DNA of 64,000 nucleotides from an uncultured Alphaproteobacteria bacterium. Lineage in GTDB: Bacteria; Pseudomonadota; Alphaproteobacteria; Rhodobacterales; Rhodobacteraceae. The stretch is taken from assembly GCA_902600895.1 (NCBI GenBank), contig CACKLF010000001.1, forward strand, positions 1-64,000, given 5' to 3'. Numbering within the stretch: the first letter of the stretch is position 1; the number at the start of each line of letters is the position of its first letter. The position numbers and the translations under genes were made by a program. Shown here one piece after another: positions 33,207-41,862 of the stretch. The notes below the pieces were generated by a model. That model saw nothing but the letters and a program-made list of their open reading frames with translations, ran no database searches and was not told the origin of the DNA.

Positions 33207-34994
33207 TTGGAGAAAGAAATTAATAGGAAGATTGCTGTCGTTTTTGTCACTGACGTGGTAGGTTTTAGCACCCTTATGGAGACTGACGAAAACCAAACCC
33301 TCCAAAGTTTTCGAGCTTGTAAGAAAATATTGGAAGACCTTTTTTCTGAGCATGGTGGACGCATATTTAATACTGCTGGAGATTCTATATTAGCTGAATT
33401 TTCTAGTGCTGTCTCCGCAGTAATTTGTGCATCAGAGTTTCAGAAACTCATCCTTGAGCGTAACAATAGTCAATCCTTACCATCCAATGGAAAAATGGAA
33501 TTTCGTGTGGGTTTAAATATGGGTGATGTTATTGTCGAAGGGGAAAATTTATACGGAGATGGAGTAAATGTTGCTTCGAGACTCGAGGCTCTAGCCCAAC
33601 CGAATGGGGTATCTTTGTCAAAAAGCATTTATGACTTTGTAAATAAAAAAACAGATTTTCTTTTTGATGATTTAGGCGAGCAAAAAATTAAAAATACAAA
33701 TGTACATGCGTTCGATATTGTTACATCTCCAGAGATGAAGAGGCGTGGTAAAACTAATACTGATGTTGACCAATCAGTTTCAGCCGTGGGTACTTCGCAT
33801 CCACCGGCGATAGCTGTTCTGCCGTTTGTTAATATGAGTGGTGATGAAGAACAGGAATATTTTGCTGATGGAATTACCGAAGATATAATTTCAAATCTTT
33901 CATCGTGGAAAACATTTCCAGTAATTTCTAGGAATTCTAGTTTTAGTTACAAGGGTACCTCTGTCCGAGCTTCTAAGATAGCTGAAGACCTTAATGTAGG
34001 TTATATTGTTGAAGGGAGTGTAAGGAAAGGTGGAAGCAAAGTTAGAATAACGGCTCAGTTAATAGATGCCAGTTCTGATAAACATCTTTGGTCAAAACGC
34101 TGGGATAAGTCTTTGGATGATGTATTCGAAGTACAGGATGAGGTTTCTGCGTCTATTGCAGCGATGGTTTCTCCTGCCGTAAAAGGCCAGGAGCAAATTA
34201 AACTTTCTAGTAAAAAGAAGGTTGATGCAACGGCCTGGGACTATTATTTGAGAGCATTGGCGTTGTATAATAATAGCAGTGGAGCCACTTCACTAACCGA
34301 CTCTGATGAAGTTATTAAAATGTGCGAAAAATCAATAGAGATGCAGGGTGACTTATCTGATCCCTATGTATTAGCATGTAAGGCAATTATGAATAATATT
34401 TATAATTTAGATAAAGCTAGTGAAAGAAATAAGAATGAGGGTAAATACCATAGTTATTGCCAGAAAGCTTATGATCTTGACAATAATAATCCAGAAGCTG
34501 TGGTCGCGTTAAGTCGATCTTATAATTTAAAAAGAAATTATGAAAAAAGACTTGAATTAGCTGAAAAGGCTCTCGAGTTAAACCCCCACCATTCAGGCGC
34601 ATTATTTGATTATGCTTTGGCCATTACTTCGTTTGGTAGATTCGAAGAGGCCATGGAATGTATTGAAAGATCAATTGAATTAAATCCTGTTGAGAAAAAA
34701 GGAACAGACTACATGGTTGTTATGACTAGTATAGGCTTAAAACAGTTTGATAGAGCTATAGATTTAATTGATGAAATGGCAAAAGAGGGTAGAGGGGGTG
34801 TAGGGCAAATTGGCTTTAAAGTAGCTTGCTTGGCCCACAAAGGAGATGTTGACTCAGCCAAAGACTTACTGAAAGTCTATTTGAATCAACGACCACAAGT
34901 CAAAAATTTAGATGATTATGAGAAGGTTGCTCCAACTATTGTAAAGGAAATATTGATGGAGGGAATGAAAAAAGCAGGGCTTCCAGAAAAATAG
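33207..34994 (+). CDS. Class III adenylate/guanylate cyclase with TolB-like and TPR domains
   Basis: 595 residues from a TTG start preceded by TGGAG. Residues 1-170 are a class III cyclase: metal ligands Asp16 (VTDVVGFS) and Asp59 (TAGDSILAEF), 43 apart as expected, and the transition-state pair Asn/Arg in NVASRLEAL near 120-125. Residues 198-325 are the TolB/FlgO-like segment common in this architecture (IAVLPFVNMSGDEEQEYFAD, then YIVEGSVRKG and LWSKRWDKSLDDVFEVQDE). From about 345 tetratricopeptide repeats follow (AEKALELNPHHSGALFDYAL). No membrane helix is seen. It likely makes cAMP in the cytoplasm. A cyclic-nucleotide-binding gene converges on it 6 bases away. Confidence 0.9.
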   Translation: MEKEINRKIAVVFVTDVVGFSTLMETDENQTLQSFRACKKILEDLFSEHGGRIFNTAGDSILAEFSSAVSAVICASEFQKLILERNNSQSLPSNGKMEFRVGLNMGDVIVEGENLYGDGVNVASRLEALAQPNGVSLSKSIYDFVNKKTDFLFDDLGEQKIKNTNVHAFDIVTSPEMKRRGKTNTDVDQSVSAVGTSHPPAIAVLPFVNMSGDEEQEYFADGITEDIISNLSSWKTFPVISRNSSFSYKGTSVRASKIAEDLNVGYIVEGSVRKGGSKVRITAQLIDASSDKHLWSKRWDKSLDDVFEVQDEVSASIAAMVSPAVKGQEQIKLSSKKKVDATAWDYYLRALALYNNSSGATSLTDSDEVIKMCEKSIEMQGDLSDPYVLACKAIMNNIYNLDKASERNKNEGKYHSYCQKAYDLDNNNPEAVVALSRSYNLKRNYEKRLELAEKALELNPHHSGALFDYALAITSFGRFEEAMECIERSIELNPVEKKGTDYMVVMTSIGLKQFDRAIDLIDEMAKEGRGGVGQIGFKVACLAHKGDVDSAKDLLKVYLNQRPQVKNLDDYEKVAPTIVKEILMEGMKKAGLPEK

Positions 34995-35000
34995 AAACCA

Positions 35001-35468
35001 TTAGTCTTCTAAACTCAATCTTTTTAAGTTTTGTCTCATTTTTTTAACCATAGATATTATTTGTGAGTTGGCCTCCTTACCAGATTCTATGATTTTTATC
35101 AAAGCCTCAAGATCCTCTGAGAGCTCCTGACTCTGCTTATTTGAATCTATAAGCCGTATCTGGGTTTTTTTGATTATTGCCCCTAGAGCCTTACTGCGCC
35201 TTATCAAAGTACGAATATGATCGGGTGTAAAGTGAATTGCTGAAACTTCGTACTCGCCAGCTCTGGCGGTAACTGTTCGACGGCGACGCAAAATAATAGA
35301 AGCCTCTCCAAAAATTTCACTTTCACCAATGCGATTTAATTTCAAACCTTCACTTGTATATAAATCCACATGACCAGACATTACAAGAAAAGCTCCGTTT
35401 GGTTCATCCCCTGATGAATAAATAAGCTCTCCGGGTTGCCAAATGATTTTATTTCCGTTTTTATCCAC
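35001..35468 (-). CDS. Cyclic-nucleotide-binding domain protein
   Basis: 155 residues from a GTG start. It contains a cNMP-binding beta roll: IWQPGELIYSSGDEPNGAFL, VMSGHVDLYTSEG, then a phosphate-cassette-like FGEASIILRRRRTVTARA with Glu and Arg in the expected positions, followed by a long helical, coiled-coil-like tail (ELSEDLEALIKIIESGKEANS). The open frame extends 77 codons further upstream and would add a membrane helix (TILALFLSLIFIVIYL), but that extension overlaps the divergent aminotransferase gene by 167 bases. Either start is possible. No DNA-binding domain is present, so it is a signalling adaptor rather than a CRP regulator. Confidence 0.65.
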   Translation of the reverse strand: MDKNGNKIIWQPGELIYSSGDEPNGAFLVMSGHVDLYTSEGLKLNRIGESEIFGEASIILRRRRTVTARAGEYEVSAIHFTPDHIRTLIRRSKALGAIIKKTQIRLIDSNKQSQELSEDLEALIKIIESGKEANSQIISMVKKMRQNLKRLSLED

Positions 35469-35532
35469 TTGGAGCAGAATAAACCTATTTAAATAAATAA
35501 CAATAAAAATTAAGCTGAGAAAGAGTGCTAAA

Positions 35533-36786
35533 ATGGTAGAAAACAATCCCCAACTCGTTACCCAAATTCGTAATAAGTTTTTGAATGTAGATAATTGCCC
35601 AGTTTCCGGCAAGAGAATTTTTTTTGAAAATGCTGGTGGAGCGTTAACCCTAAAGGGCGTCTTGGAAGCATCAAATGAATTTACCAGTTTTCCTGACAAT
35701 CAGGGTAGAAGTAATGTGGCTTCTGAATATGCTATGTCAAAGATACAAAGAGGAAAGGAGGATATTAGGCTTTTATTTAATGCCAAATCTGGCAGAGTTT
35801 TTATTGGTGAAAGTGGCACAGAGCTCATCTTTAGAATTATTCGTGACGCGATAGTTTCTTCTGAAGAAGGTGGCAATGTTGTTGGTTCAACCCTTGAGCA
35901 TCCCGCAACGCGTAGCGCTGCAATAAGATGGTCAAAAATCTTTAATAAAAAGTATATGTCCATTCCTCACTGTAATGCTGATGGTACTGTAACGCCTCAA
36001 GACTATGAAAAATACATTAATAAAAACACTAGAGTAGCTACAATAATTCATAGTTCACCCGTTACTGGTATAACAACAAAAGTAGCCAAAATTTCTCAAA
36101 CCATTAGAAGATTATCTCCAAACTGTTTCATTATAATAGATGGAATCCAGCACGCATCCCATGGAATTATCGATGTGGACAGTTATAATGCTGATGCTTA
36201 TATCATTTCCCCTTACAAATTATTTTCTAGGCATGGATACGGTGTGGCATGGTTATCAGAAAGATTAAGTAAGGTAGATCATGATCATTTAATAGGAGGA
36301 CCAGAGAATTCTTGGGAACTTGGAACCCGTGATGCAGGTTCATACGCCACTTTTTCAGAGGTGGTAAAATATTTTTCTTGGTTAGGATCAACTTTATCAT
36401 CAGAAAATGATCCACGTATCAGAATCAAAATAGCATATGAAAAAATTAAAGAGTTCGAGAAGCAACTAATCAATTTGATGGTAGAGGGAACTAAAGATTT
36501 AAAAGGGCTAAGATATTTACCCAATCTGAAAGCAATTGGAGGTTTTGAAAATGAGAGTCGGGCAGGCCTAATTTCAATTTATAGTGATAATTTAGACTCT
36601 TTTGAAATTGTTCGCTTGCTAAGAGAAAAGAGAATACGAGTTCATGTCAGAAAAGATGATCATTATTCTGGTACAATTTTAAAACCTCTTGGCTTAAGTT
36701 CTTGTGTTAGGGTTTCTATATGTCATTATAATTCTAAAGAAGAAGTGTTAAATTTTCTAACTGCAATGAATCAAATTTGTTTTTAA
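35533..36786 (+). CDS. Class V aminotransferase, cysteine-desulfurase-like
   Basis: 417 residues, PLP fold type I: IFFENAGGALTLKGVLEASN at the start, GESGTELIFRIIRDA, GSTLEHPATRSAAIRWSKI, HSSPVTGI, the cofactor Asp in IIDGIQHASHG and Lys229 in YIISPYKLFSRHG, and a C-terminal small domain (VRVSICHYNSKEEV). The His/Asp/Lys set is complete. The catalytic-loop Cys of SufS/NifS is not evident, so it may be an epimerase or lyase of the isopenicillin-N-epimerase-like group. GAGAAAG lies upstream of the ATG. It precedes the SDR/CoA-transferase pair by 24 bases. Confidence 0.82.
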   Translation: MVENNPQLVTQIRNKFLNVDNCPVSGKRIFFENAGGALTLKGVLEASNEFTSFPDNQGRSNVASEYAMSKIQRGKEDIRLLFNAKSGRVFIGESGTELIFRIIRDAIVSSEEGGNVVGSTLEHPATRSAAIRWSKIFNKKYMSIPHCNADGTVTPQDYEKYINKNTRVATIIHSSPVTGITTKVAKISQTIRRLSPNCFIIIDGIQHASHGIIDVDSYNADAYIISPYKLFSRHGYGVAWLSERLSKVDHDHLIGGPENSWELGTRDAGSYATFSEVVKYFSWLGSTLSSENDPRIRIKIAYEKIKEFEKQLINLMVEGTKDLKGLRYLPNLKAIGGFENESRAGLISIYSDNLDSFEIVRLLREKRIRVHVRKDDHYSGTILKPLGLSSCVRVSICHYNSKEEVLNFLTAMNQICF

Positions 36787-36810
36787 ACGTAATGGGAGGG
36801 GAGGGTAGAT

Positions 36811-37584
36811 TTGGAACTAGATCAAGTAAAAGCTATAATAACTGGAGGCGCATCAGGATTAGGTTACGCAACTGCACAAAAATTTTTGGAAAATGGTGCA
36901 AGTGTTGCCATTTTTGACCTAAAAAAAAGTGCACCCGAAGGCATTTTTAGTGAATTAGAGAGTAAGTTTGAAGGCAGACTTATCTTCGTAGATGTCGATG
37001 TGACAGACACTTACTCAGTAGAAAAAGGGTTAAAACTTGCGATTGAAAGATTTGAGACAATTAACGTTTTGGTTAATTGTGCTGGTATTGCAATAGCTAG
37101 AAAAACAACGAGTAAAGATGGCGCTCATCCGTTGGAATTATATAAGAAAGTAATAGATGTGAATTTGGTAGGTACATTTAATATGGTTCGCCTTACAGCG
37201 ATTATAATGGAAAGAAATAGTAAAAGTACTACTGGAGAAAGAGGCTGTATAATAAATACGGCTTCTGTAGCAGCTTTTGATGGTCAGAAAGGTCAGGCAG
37301 CCTACGCCGCCTCTAAAGGAGGGGTAGCAGCATCAACTCTTCCATTAGCGCGTGATATGGCATCTTCAGGGATCCGAGTAAATGCAATAGCTCCAGGTCT
37401 TTTCCTTACGCCAATGCTAGCAGGTTTGCCGAAGGAGGCTCAAAGTGAGTTGGCAAATCAGGTGGTATTCCCCAAACGGTTAGGTCAACCTTATGAATTT
37501 GCGCAATTAGCTCTTTTTATAGTTCAGTCGGAATACATGAACGGGGAAACGGTTAGAATAGACGGAGCAATAAGACTACCATGA
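36811..37584 (+). CDS. SDR, 3-hydroxyacyl-CoA dehydrogenase type II-like
   Basis: 257 residues from TTG with a strong GGGAGGGGAGGG ribosome site. ITGGASGLGYATA (cofactor loop), AIFDLKKS with the NAD-preferring Asp, NCAGIAIARKT, INTASVAAFDGQKGQAAYAA with Ser and Tyr, SKGGVAAST and IAPGLFLTPML. The long insert after the NAG motif and the AAYAASKGG end resemble HSD17B10-type 3-hydroxyacyl-CoA dehydrogenases. Overlap by ATGA with a CoA-transferase supports action on acyl-CoA, for branched-chain or methyl-acyl substrates. Confidence 0.88.
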   Translation: MELDQVKAIITGGASGLGYATAQKFLENGASVAIFDLKKSAPEGIFSELESKFEGRLIFVDVDVTDTYSVEKGLKLAIERFETINVLVNCAGIAIARKTTSKDGAHPLELYKKVIDVNLVGTFNMVRLTAIIMERNSKSTTGERGCIINTASVAAFDGQKGQAAYAASKGGVAASTLPLARDMASSGIRVNAIAPGLFLTPMLAGLPKEAQSELANQVVFPKRLGQPYEFAQLALFIVQSEYMNGETVRIDGAIRLP

Positions 37585-38702
37585 GCGGACCACTTGAAGG
37601 TTTAAAAGTAATTGAGATGCTTGGCTTAGGGCCTGCTCCACTGGCTGGGCAGCTCTTGGCTGACTTGGGTGCTGAAGTTATAATTATCGATAGGAAGTTT
37701 GGTGAAGCTGACAAAACAGATATTCATAGGAGAAATAAAAAATCTGTAGCACTAAATCTGAAAACCATGTTAGGTAAAAAAGCTGCAAAAAACTTGATCA
37801 ATTCAGCAGATGTTTTAATTGAAGGTTTCCGTCCTGGTGTCATGGAGAAGCTTCAGTTAGGGCCTGAAAAATTTAAGAAATCAAATCCTAAGCTTATATT
37901 TGCTCGAATGACAGGTTGGGGACAAACTGGTCCGCTTTCTAATTTAGCCGGTCATGATATTAACTATTTATCAATAACTGGAGCTCTGCACGCAATTGGA
38001 CCAAAAGAAGGACCACCCATACCGCCACTTAACCTAGTGGCAGACTATGGGGGTGGGTCAATGTTCCTGATTTTTGGTATTTTGGCTGCTCTGTATGAGA
38101 GAGTCGGTTCCGGTTTGGGTCAGGTAATTGATGTTGCAATGGTAGACGGAGTATCTTCTATGATGTCGGTTTTTCATTCTGCAAATGCTAGGGGAGACCA
38201 TTCTAATATAAGAGCGTCTAATATGTTAGATGGCGGGGCCCCTTATTATCGTTGCTATGAAACTTTAGATGGCAAATATTTATCTGTTGGTCCAATTGAA
38301 AAAAAATTTTTTTCTGAATTTGTAAATTTGGTTGGGCTACCGAATGAAATTGTGCAGCAGCAAAATGTTAAAGAACTTTGGGGTAATCAGCACAAATTAT
38401 TGGAGAATGCTTTTAGAAAGAAAACACTTGTGGAATGGTCTGATATTTTTAAAAACTCAGATGCTTGTGTCGTACCAATTATTTCTATGTCTGAAGTTTC
38501 AGACAACAACCATAATAAAAAAAGAAAATCCTATATTAGAATAGAGGATGTATTGCAACCATCTCCAGCTCCAAGGTTTGAAAGGACACCTGCAAGTTTT
38601 CCAAAAGCGCCGATTGGACCAGGTGAAAGTAATAAGAAAATATTATCGGATATCGGTTTTTCAGATGAAGAAATCAATGCTATATCATCAGATTTAAAAT
38701 AG
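37581..38702 (+). CDS. CoA-transferase family III / alpha-methylacyl-CoA racemase-like
   Basis: 373 residues, CaiB/BaiF-Amacr family: GLKVIEMLGLGPAPLAGQLL at the start, LADLGAEVIIIDR, SADVLIEGFRPGVMEKLQLG, and the catalytic Asp in LAGHDINYLSITGALHAIG, followed by GGGSMFLIFGILAALYER. The GHDxNY segment and length of about 370 fit alpha-methylacyl-CoA racemase better than CoA-transferases (about 400). Translationally coupled to the SDR gene (ATGA). Together they suggest beta-oxidation of a methyl-branched acid, with the acyl-CoA dehydrogenase at 39410-40576 nearby. Confidence 0.88.
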   Translation: MSGPLEGLKVIEMLGLGPAPLAGQLLADLGAEVIIIDRKFGEADKTDIHRRNKKSVALNLKTMLGKKAAKNLINSADVLIEGFRPGVMEKLQLGPEKFKKSNPKLIFARMTGWGQTGPLSNLAGHDINYLSITGALHAIGPKEGPPIPPLNLVADYGGGSMFLIFGILAALYERVGSGLGQVIDVAMVDGVSSMMSVFHSANARGDHSNIRASNMLDGGAPYYRCYETLDGKYLSVGPIEKKFFSEFVNLVGLPNEIVQQQNVKELWGNQHKLLENAFRKKTLVEWSDIFKNSDACVVPIISMSEVSDNNHNKKRKSYIRIEDVLQPSPAPRFERTPASFPKAPIGPGESNKKILSDIGFSDEEINAISSDLK

Positions 38703-38728
38703 AGTAATGCTAGGTAGAGGTATATAGT

Positions 38729-39385
38729 TTGGATCAAGTTTTAATTTATCGAATAATTTCTTTCACATTAGCTTCAGTATACCTCATAGAGCAGTTGTTT
38801 GGTTTTGGACATAGCCTTTATACTGGAGATTTGGGTGAAGGTTTTGGCTGGCAGTTTAGATACCTAACAATCTGGGCGTTGGTAGCTCATGTTTTAATTG
38901 GCTATGGGTTATTGCTATCGTCCATTAACAAAAATTACAAGGTAAATGATGGACTAGTAGCCATGGCGGCAGCGCTTGGCTTATATGTGGTAATAATGTA
39001 TTGGGGCTTATTTTTTATTGATCCAGAATTAGTGAATGGTGATCATAAACCAGTCTGGATAAGAGAGTATTATTTACACTTGGCTGGTCCTTTAATTTTA
39101 TGGGTGGATGCAGTGTTCTTAAAGAAAGCCTTAGAAAACCTTATGCAAATGATAAAGTTTAATATTACCATATGCTTTGCTTATTGCTTCTGGATTGAAT
39201 TAGTCATTAGGCCACTAAACTCTGAGCCAATTGGAAGCTTTACTAATGGACTCCCTTACCCATTTTTGAACGATATGAATCCATCTGAAAGATTTGTTTT
39301 TTATTTTATATCCATATTGGTAGGTATATTGCCCATGCTAATTTCACGCCAATTAGGCAGATTTACTAAGGCTCTTAAGTATTAA
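38729..39385 (+). CDS. Polytopic membrane protein (possibly FAR-17a/AIG1-like)
   Basis: 218 residues from a TTG start with AGAGG upstream. Five to six hydrophobic segments are visible: YRIISFTLASVYLIEQLF, LTIWALVAHVLIGYGLLL, LVAMAAALGLYVVIMYWGLF, HLAGPLILWVDAVFLKKAL, and FVFYFISILVGILPMLI. The order of a FRYLT motif, a YYLHLAGPLILWVD motif and a YPF motif recalls the AIG1/Pr6Pr family of membrane hydrolases, which have conserved Thr and His, but the match is by eye only. It lies 26 bases after the racemase gene. Confidence 0.5.
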   Translation: MDQVLIYRIISFTLASVYLIEQLFGFGHSLYTGDLGEGFGWQFRYLTIWALVAHVLIGYGLLLSSINKNYKVNDGLVAMAAALGLYVVIMYWGLFFIDPELVNGDHKPVWIREYYLHLAGPLILWVDAVFLKKALENLMQMIKFNITICFAYCFWIELVIRPLNSEPIGSFTNGLPYPFLNDMNPSERFVFYFISILVGILPMLISRQLGRFTKALKY

Positions 39386-39409
39386 AATATCACTTTAAAA
39401 TAGTTTTAC

Positions 39410-40576
39410 CTAAAATGACCTCGGTAGACCTAAAGTGTGTTCTGCAATGTAAGACAAAATAAAGTTGGTGGAGATAGGAGCGACTTGATAGAGTCGGGTT
39501 TCTCGAAATTTTCGCTCAATGTGATATTCTCTAGCAAAGCCAAAACCACCATGGGTTTGGAGGCACATATTCGCGGCATTCCATGAAGCTTCTGCAGCTA
39601 AAAATTTTGAAATATTTGCCTCTGTGCCACAACTTTCACCATTATCATATTTATTTGCTGCATTATAAACAGTCAGTCTAGCTGCCTCGGTTTCGGCAAA
39701 AGATCTTGATATCGGAAATTGTACTCCCTGGTTTTCTCCAATTTTTTTCCCAAAAACTACTCTGTTATTGGCATAATTTACCGCCTTTTTTATAAACCAT
39801 TTACTATCCCCCACACATTCTGCGGCTATCAATATTCTTTCTGAGTTTAGTGAATTTAAAACCTGTTTGAATCCCTCATTTTCTTTTCCTAGCAAATCAC
39901 CATTTTCTATTTCAAGGTTATCAAAAAATATTTCAGTAGTTGCATGATTAATCATTGTATCGATTGATCTAATGGTCATTCCTTGTTTTTGAGCCTCTCT
40001 TATATCAATAAGGAATAGTGATAGCCCGTCAGTTTTAGATAGTATGTTTTTTTTTGATTTGGTACGTGCAAGCAGTAGCATTAGATCTGTATGCATGGCT
40101 CGAGAGGTCCAGATTTTCTTCCCATTTATAATATATTTTGAACCTTTTTTTATGGCAGTTGTTGATATTGACGAAGTATCTGTTCCTGCATCGGGTTCTG
40201 TTACACCAAAGGCCTGTAGACGTATCTCACCCTTAGCAATCTTAGGTAGCCATTTTTCTTTTTGATAGTTAGAGCCATATTGTAATATTGCACCCATTGT
40301 ATACATTTGTGCATGAGCTGCTGCTGCATTACACCCATTTTCATGAATTTTCTCAAGAATTTTTGTGGCGCAAAAAAGATTTAGGCCTGCACCACCATAT
40401 TTATTGGGTATCAAAATACTCAGGTGACCACTTTTAGTTAAAGCTTTAACGAATTCTGTTGGATAGGATTGATCTTTATCTAACTTTAGCCAGTAACTCT
40501 CAGGATATTTTTTGCAGATGGCGTCTACAGAAGTTAATATTTGTCTGATTATTTCATTTTGCTCTTCCAAAGTCAT
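39410..40576 (-). CDS. Acyl-CoA dehydrogenase
   Basis: 388 residues, three-part ACAD fold: N-terminal helices, FGVTEPDAGTDTSSISTTAI for FAD binding, IINGKKIWTSRAMHTDLMLL, helical C-terminal domain with MCLQTHGGFGFAREYHIERKFRETRLY. The usual short-chain catalytic Glu of YEGT reads YQVAPIS, so the base is either at the alternative helix position (as in isovaleryl- and long-chain enzymes) or altered; this YQVAPISTN variant is a recognisable subgroup by my recollection. GAGGTTT precedes the ATG. It converges with the membrane-protein gene and likely feeds the branched-acyl pathway next door. Confidence 0.88.
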   Translation of the reverse strand: MTLEEQNEIIRQILTSVDAICKKYPESYWLKLDKDQSYPTEFVKALTKSGHLSILIPNKYGGAGLNLFCATKILEKIHENGCNAAAAHAQMYTMGAILQYGSNYQKEKWLPKIAKGEIRLQAFGVTEPDAGTDTSSISTTAIKKGSKYIINGKKIWTSRAMHTDLMLLLARTKSKKNILSKTDGLSLFLIDIREAQKQGMTIRSIDTMINHATTEIFFDNLEIENGDLLGKENEGFKQVLNSLNSERILIAAECVGDSKWFIKKAVNYANNRVVFGKKIGENQGVQFPISRSFAETEAARLTVYNAANKYDNGESCGTEANISKFLAAEASWNAANMCLQTHGGFGFAREYHIERKFRETRLYQVAPISTNFILSYIAEHTLGLPRSF

Positions 40577-40599
40577 AGGTAAACCTCGATGTTTAGTCT

Positions 40600-40622
40600 A
40601 TTTCGTTTTAGCAAAATGAAAT
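40600..40622 (+). repeat. Inverted repeat upstream of acyl-CoA dehydrogenase gene
   Basis: ATTTCGTTTT and AAAATGAAAT face each other across a 3-base spacer, with a single G-T mismatch. It lies 24 bases ahead of the acyl-CoA dehydrogenase ATG on the minus strand, within a divergent promoter. This is where a TetR/GntR-type repressor of fatty-acid genes would bind, but the protein is unknown and the sequence is AT-rich. Confidence 0.4.
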
Positions 40623-40664
40623 AAAGCCTTGATTTTTTATTTCAGAATGCCCCATTGTTGATTT

Positions 40665-41018
40665 ATGGTATTCAATCATCCAGTTATTTCGCAAGTAAAA
40701 TTTTCGTCATATGAGAAAGTATGTTTTGAAAAAAGAGAACTAAATAAAATACTCAATGTCTATGGGAGAATGGTGTCGCTAGGCGAATGGCGAGATTATG
40801 GCATTTCTCTTTTTAGAGATTATGCAATTTTTTCAATTTATAAAGGCTATGGTGAAAGTGCTTTATACACTATAGAGAAAAGACCGAAATATGTGAAAAG
40901 AAACGGCAAGTTTTCAATTATAGGCGTAGATGGAGCCATATTAAGGAGAGCAAATGACCTGGAAATCATTCTATCAATTTTTTCTAGAAAACTCATAAAG
41001 CTTTATAAAACATCTTAA
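40665..41018 (+). CDS. DUF2794 family protein
   Basis: 117 residues matching the alphaproteobacterial DUF2794 pattern: VCFEKRELNKILNVYGRMVS, GEWRDYGISLFRDYAIFSIY, ALYTIEKRPKY, a short GKFSIIG strand, and DLEIILSIFSRKLIKLY at the end. Length is close to the family's. Function is unknown; its conservation is nearly restricted to alphaproteobacteria, so it mainly serves as a taxonomic marker. It is divergently oriented to the acyl-CoA dehydrogenase gene. Confidence 0.85.
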   Translation: MVFNHPVISQVKFSSYEKVCFEKRELNKILNVYGRMVSLGEWRDYGISLFRDYAIFSIYKGYGESALYTIEKRPKYVKRNGKFSIIGVDGAILRRANDLEIILSIFSRKLIKLYKTS

Positions 41019-41351
41019 TTTCACTTTTTTTCTATGGATAAAAGTGAATAGTGCTCAGTAAGTTGAAACTAAGACGAACATTATAATCTCTGCGATCTAT
41101 TTAGGTAGATTGAGGAAACTTTTTATATTGATTAGAATCCTCTTAATCAAACGTGATATAAACCAAGATGTATTCTCAACTAATTTAGCTTGGTAATTTA
41201 ATAAAATTTTGATTCATGTTATGACAGTTTACTTTCATATTATTTTTTTGAAAAATGATACTTTTAAGCTATTAAATCAGATATGATTTAAGTAGGTTAG
41301 TATATAAGATCTTTGGTATGCTTTAAACTTGTTTTGTTGAAGGGATGATTT
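41019..41351. other. Intergenic spacer with imperfect inverted repeat
   Basis: No gene is seen. At 41128-41150 TTGATTAGA and TCTTAATCAA form a stem with one bulged base, possibly a terminator without T-run or an operator. The rest is AT-rich and likely carries the promoter of the PagL-like gene. Confidence 0.4.
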
Positions 41352-41852
41352 ATGGAACCACTGTTAGCATGGGTCTTTTGGACTTTGGTTACGATTGATC
41401 CAAGCAACTCAATTCTAGATGGTTTGGAACGTAAATCAGTTCCTGGAAGGCATGTTTTTTCGGTTGGAGAAGTTTACGTCGATAATGAGAGCAAGGGTTA
41501 TGAATTGCAGTATTCTTTATATCAACCTTTTGTTTACGGACCTCTTCAACCCTTTTATGGAATTTCGAGTACTGAAAATAGCGGCTTAATGTTTGGTGTA
41601 GGCTTTGGATACGAATATAATATTTCAGAAAAAATATTTTTAGAGTCAAGTTTTTTACCGGGTTTATACGTGAAGAATGAAGAAGTTTATCTTGGTGAGC
41701 AACCTTTTTTCAGGGCAAAATTGGGCTTGGGATACAGGTTTACAGAAAGAATCAGTGCTTCCGTCTCTTATGATCATCGGTCGAATGCTCGTTTGACTGG
41801 AGCAAACCCTGGCATGGAAACATTGCAAGCAAATGTAGGTTTTAATTACTAA
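41352..41852 (+). CDS. PagL-like lipid A 3-O-deacylase family protein
   Basis: 166 residues with amphipathic beta strands typical of an outer-membrane barrel and a final aromatic (VGFNY). The PagL catalytic arrangement is kept: His142 and Ser144 in SYDHRSNARLTG, and Glu156 twelve residues later in NPGMETLQ, the same spacing as His126/Ser128/Glu140 of Pseudomonas PagL. PagL removes the 3-O acyl chain from lipid A in the outer membrane. The annotated start gives only a weak, short hydrophobic N-terminus (MEPLLAWVFWTLV), so either the signal peptide is unusual or the real start lies elsewhere. Next is the gamma-glutamyltransferase gene, 10 bases on. Confidence 0.75.
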   Translation: MEPLLAWVFWTLVTIDPSNSILDGLERKSVPGRHVFSVGEVYVDNESKGYELQYSLYQPFVYGPLQPFYGISSTENSGLMFGVGFGYEYNISEKIFLESSFLPGLYVKNEEVYLGEQPFFRAKLGLGYRFTERISASVSYDHRSNARLTGANPGMETLQANVGFNY

Positions 41853-41862
41853 GGGAATAAAA

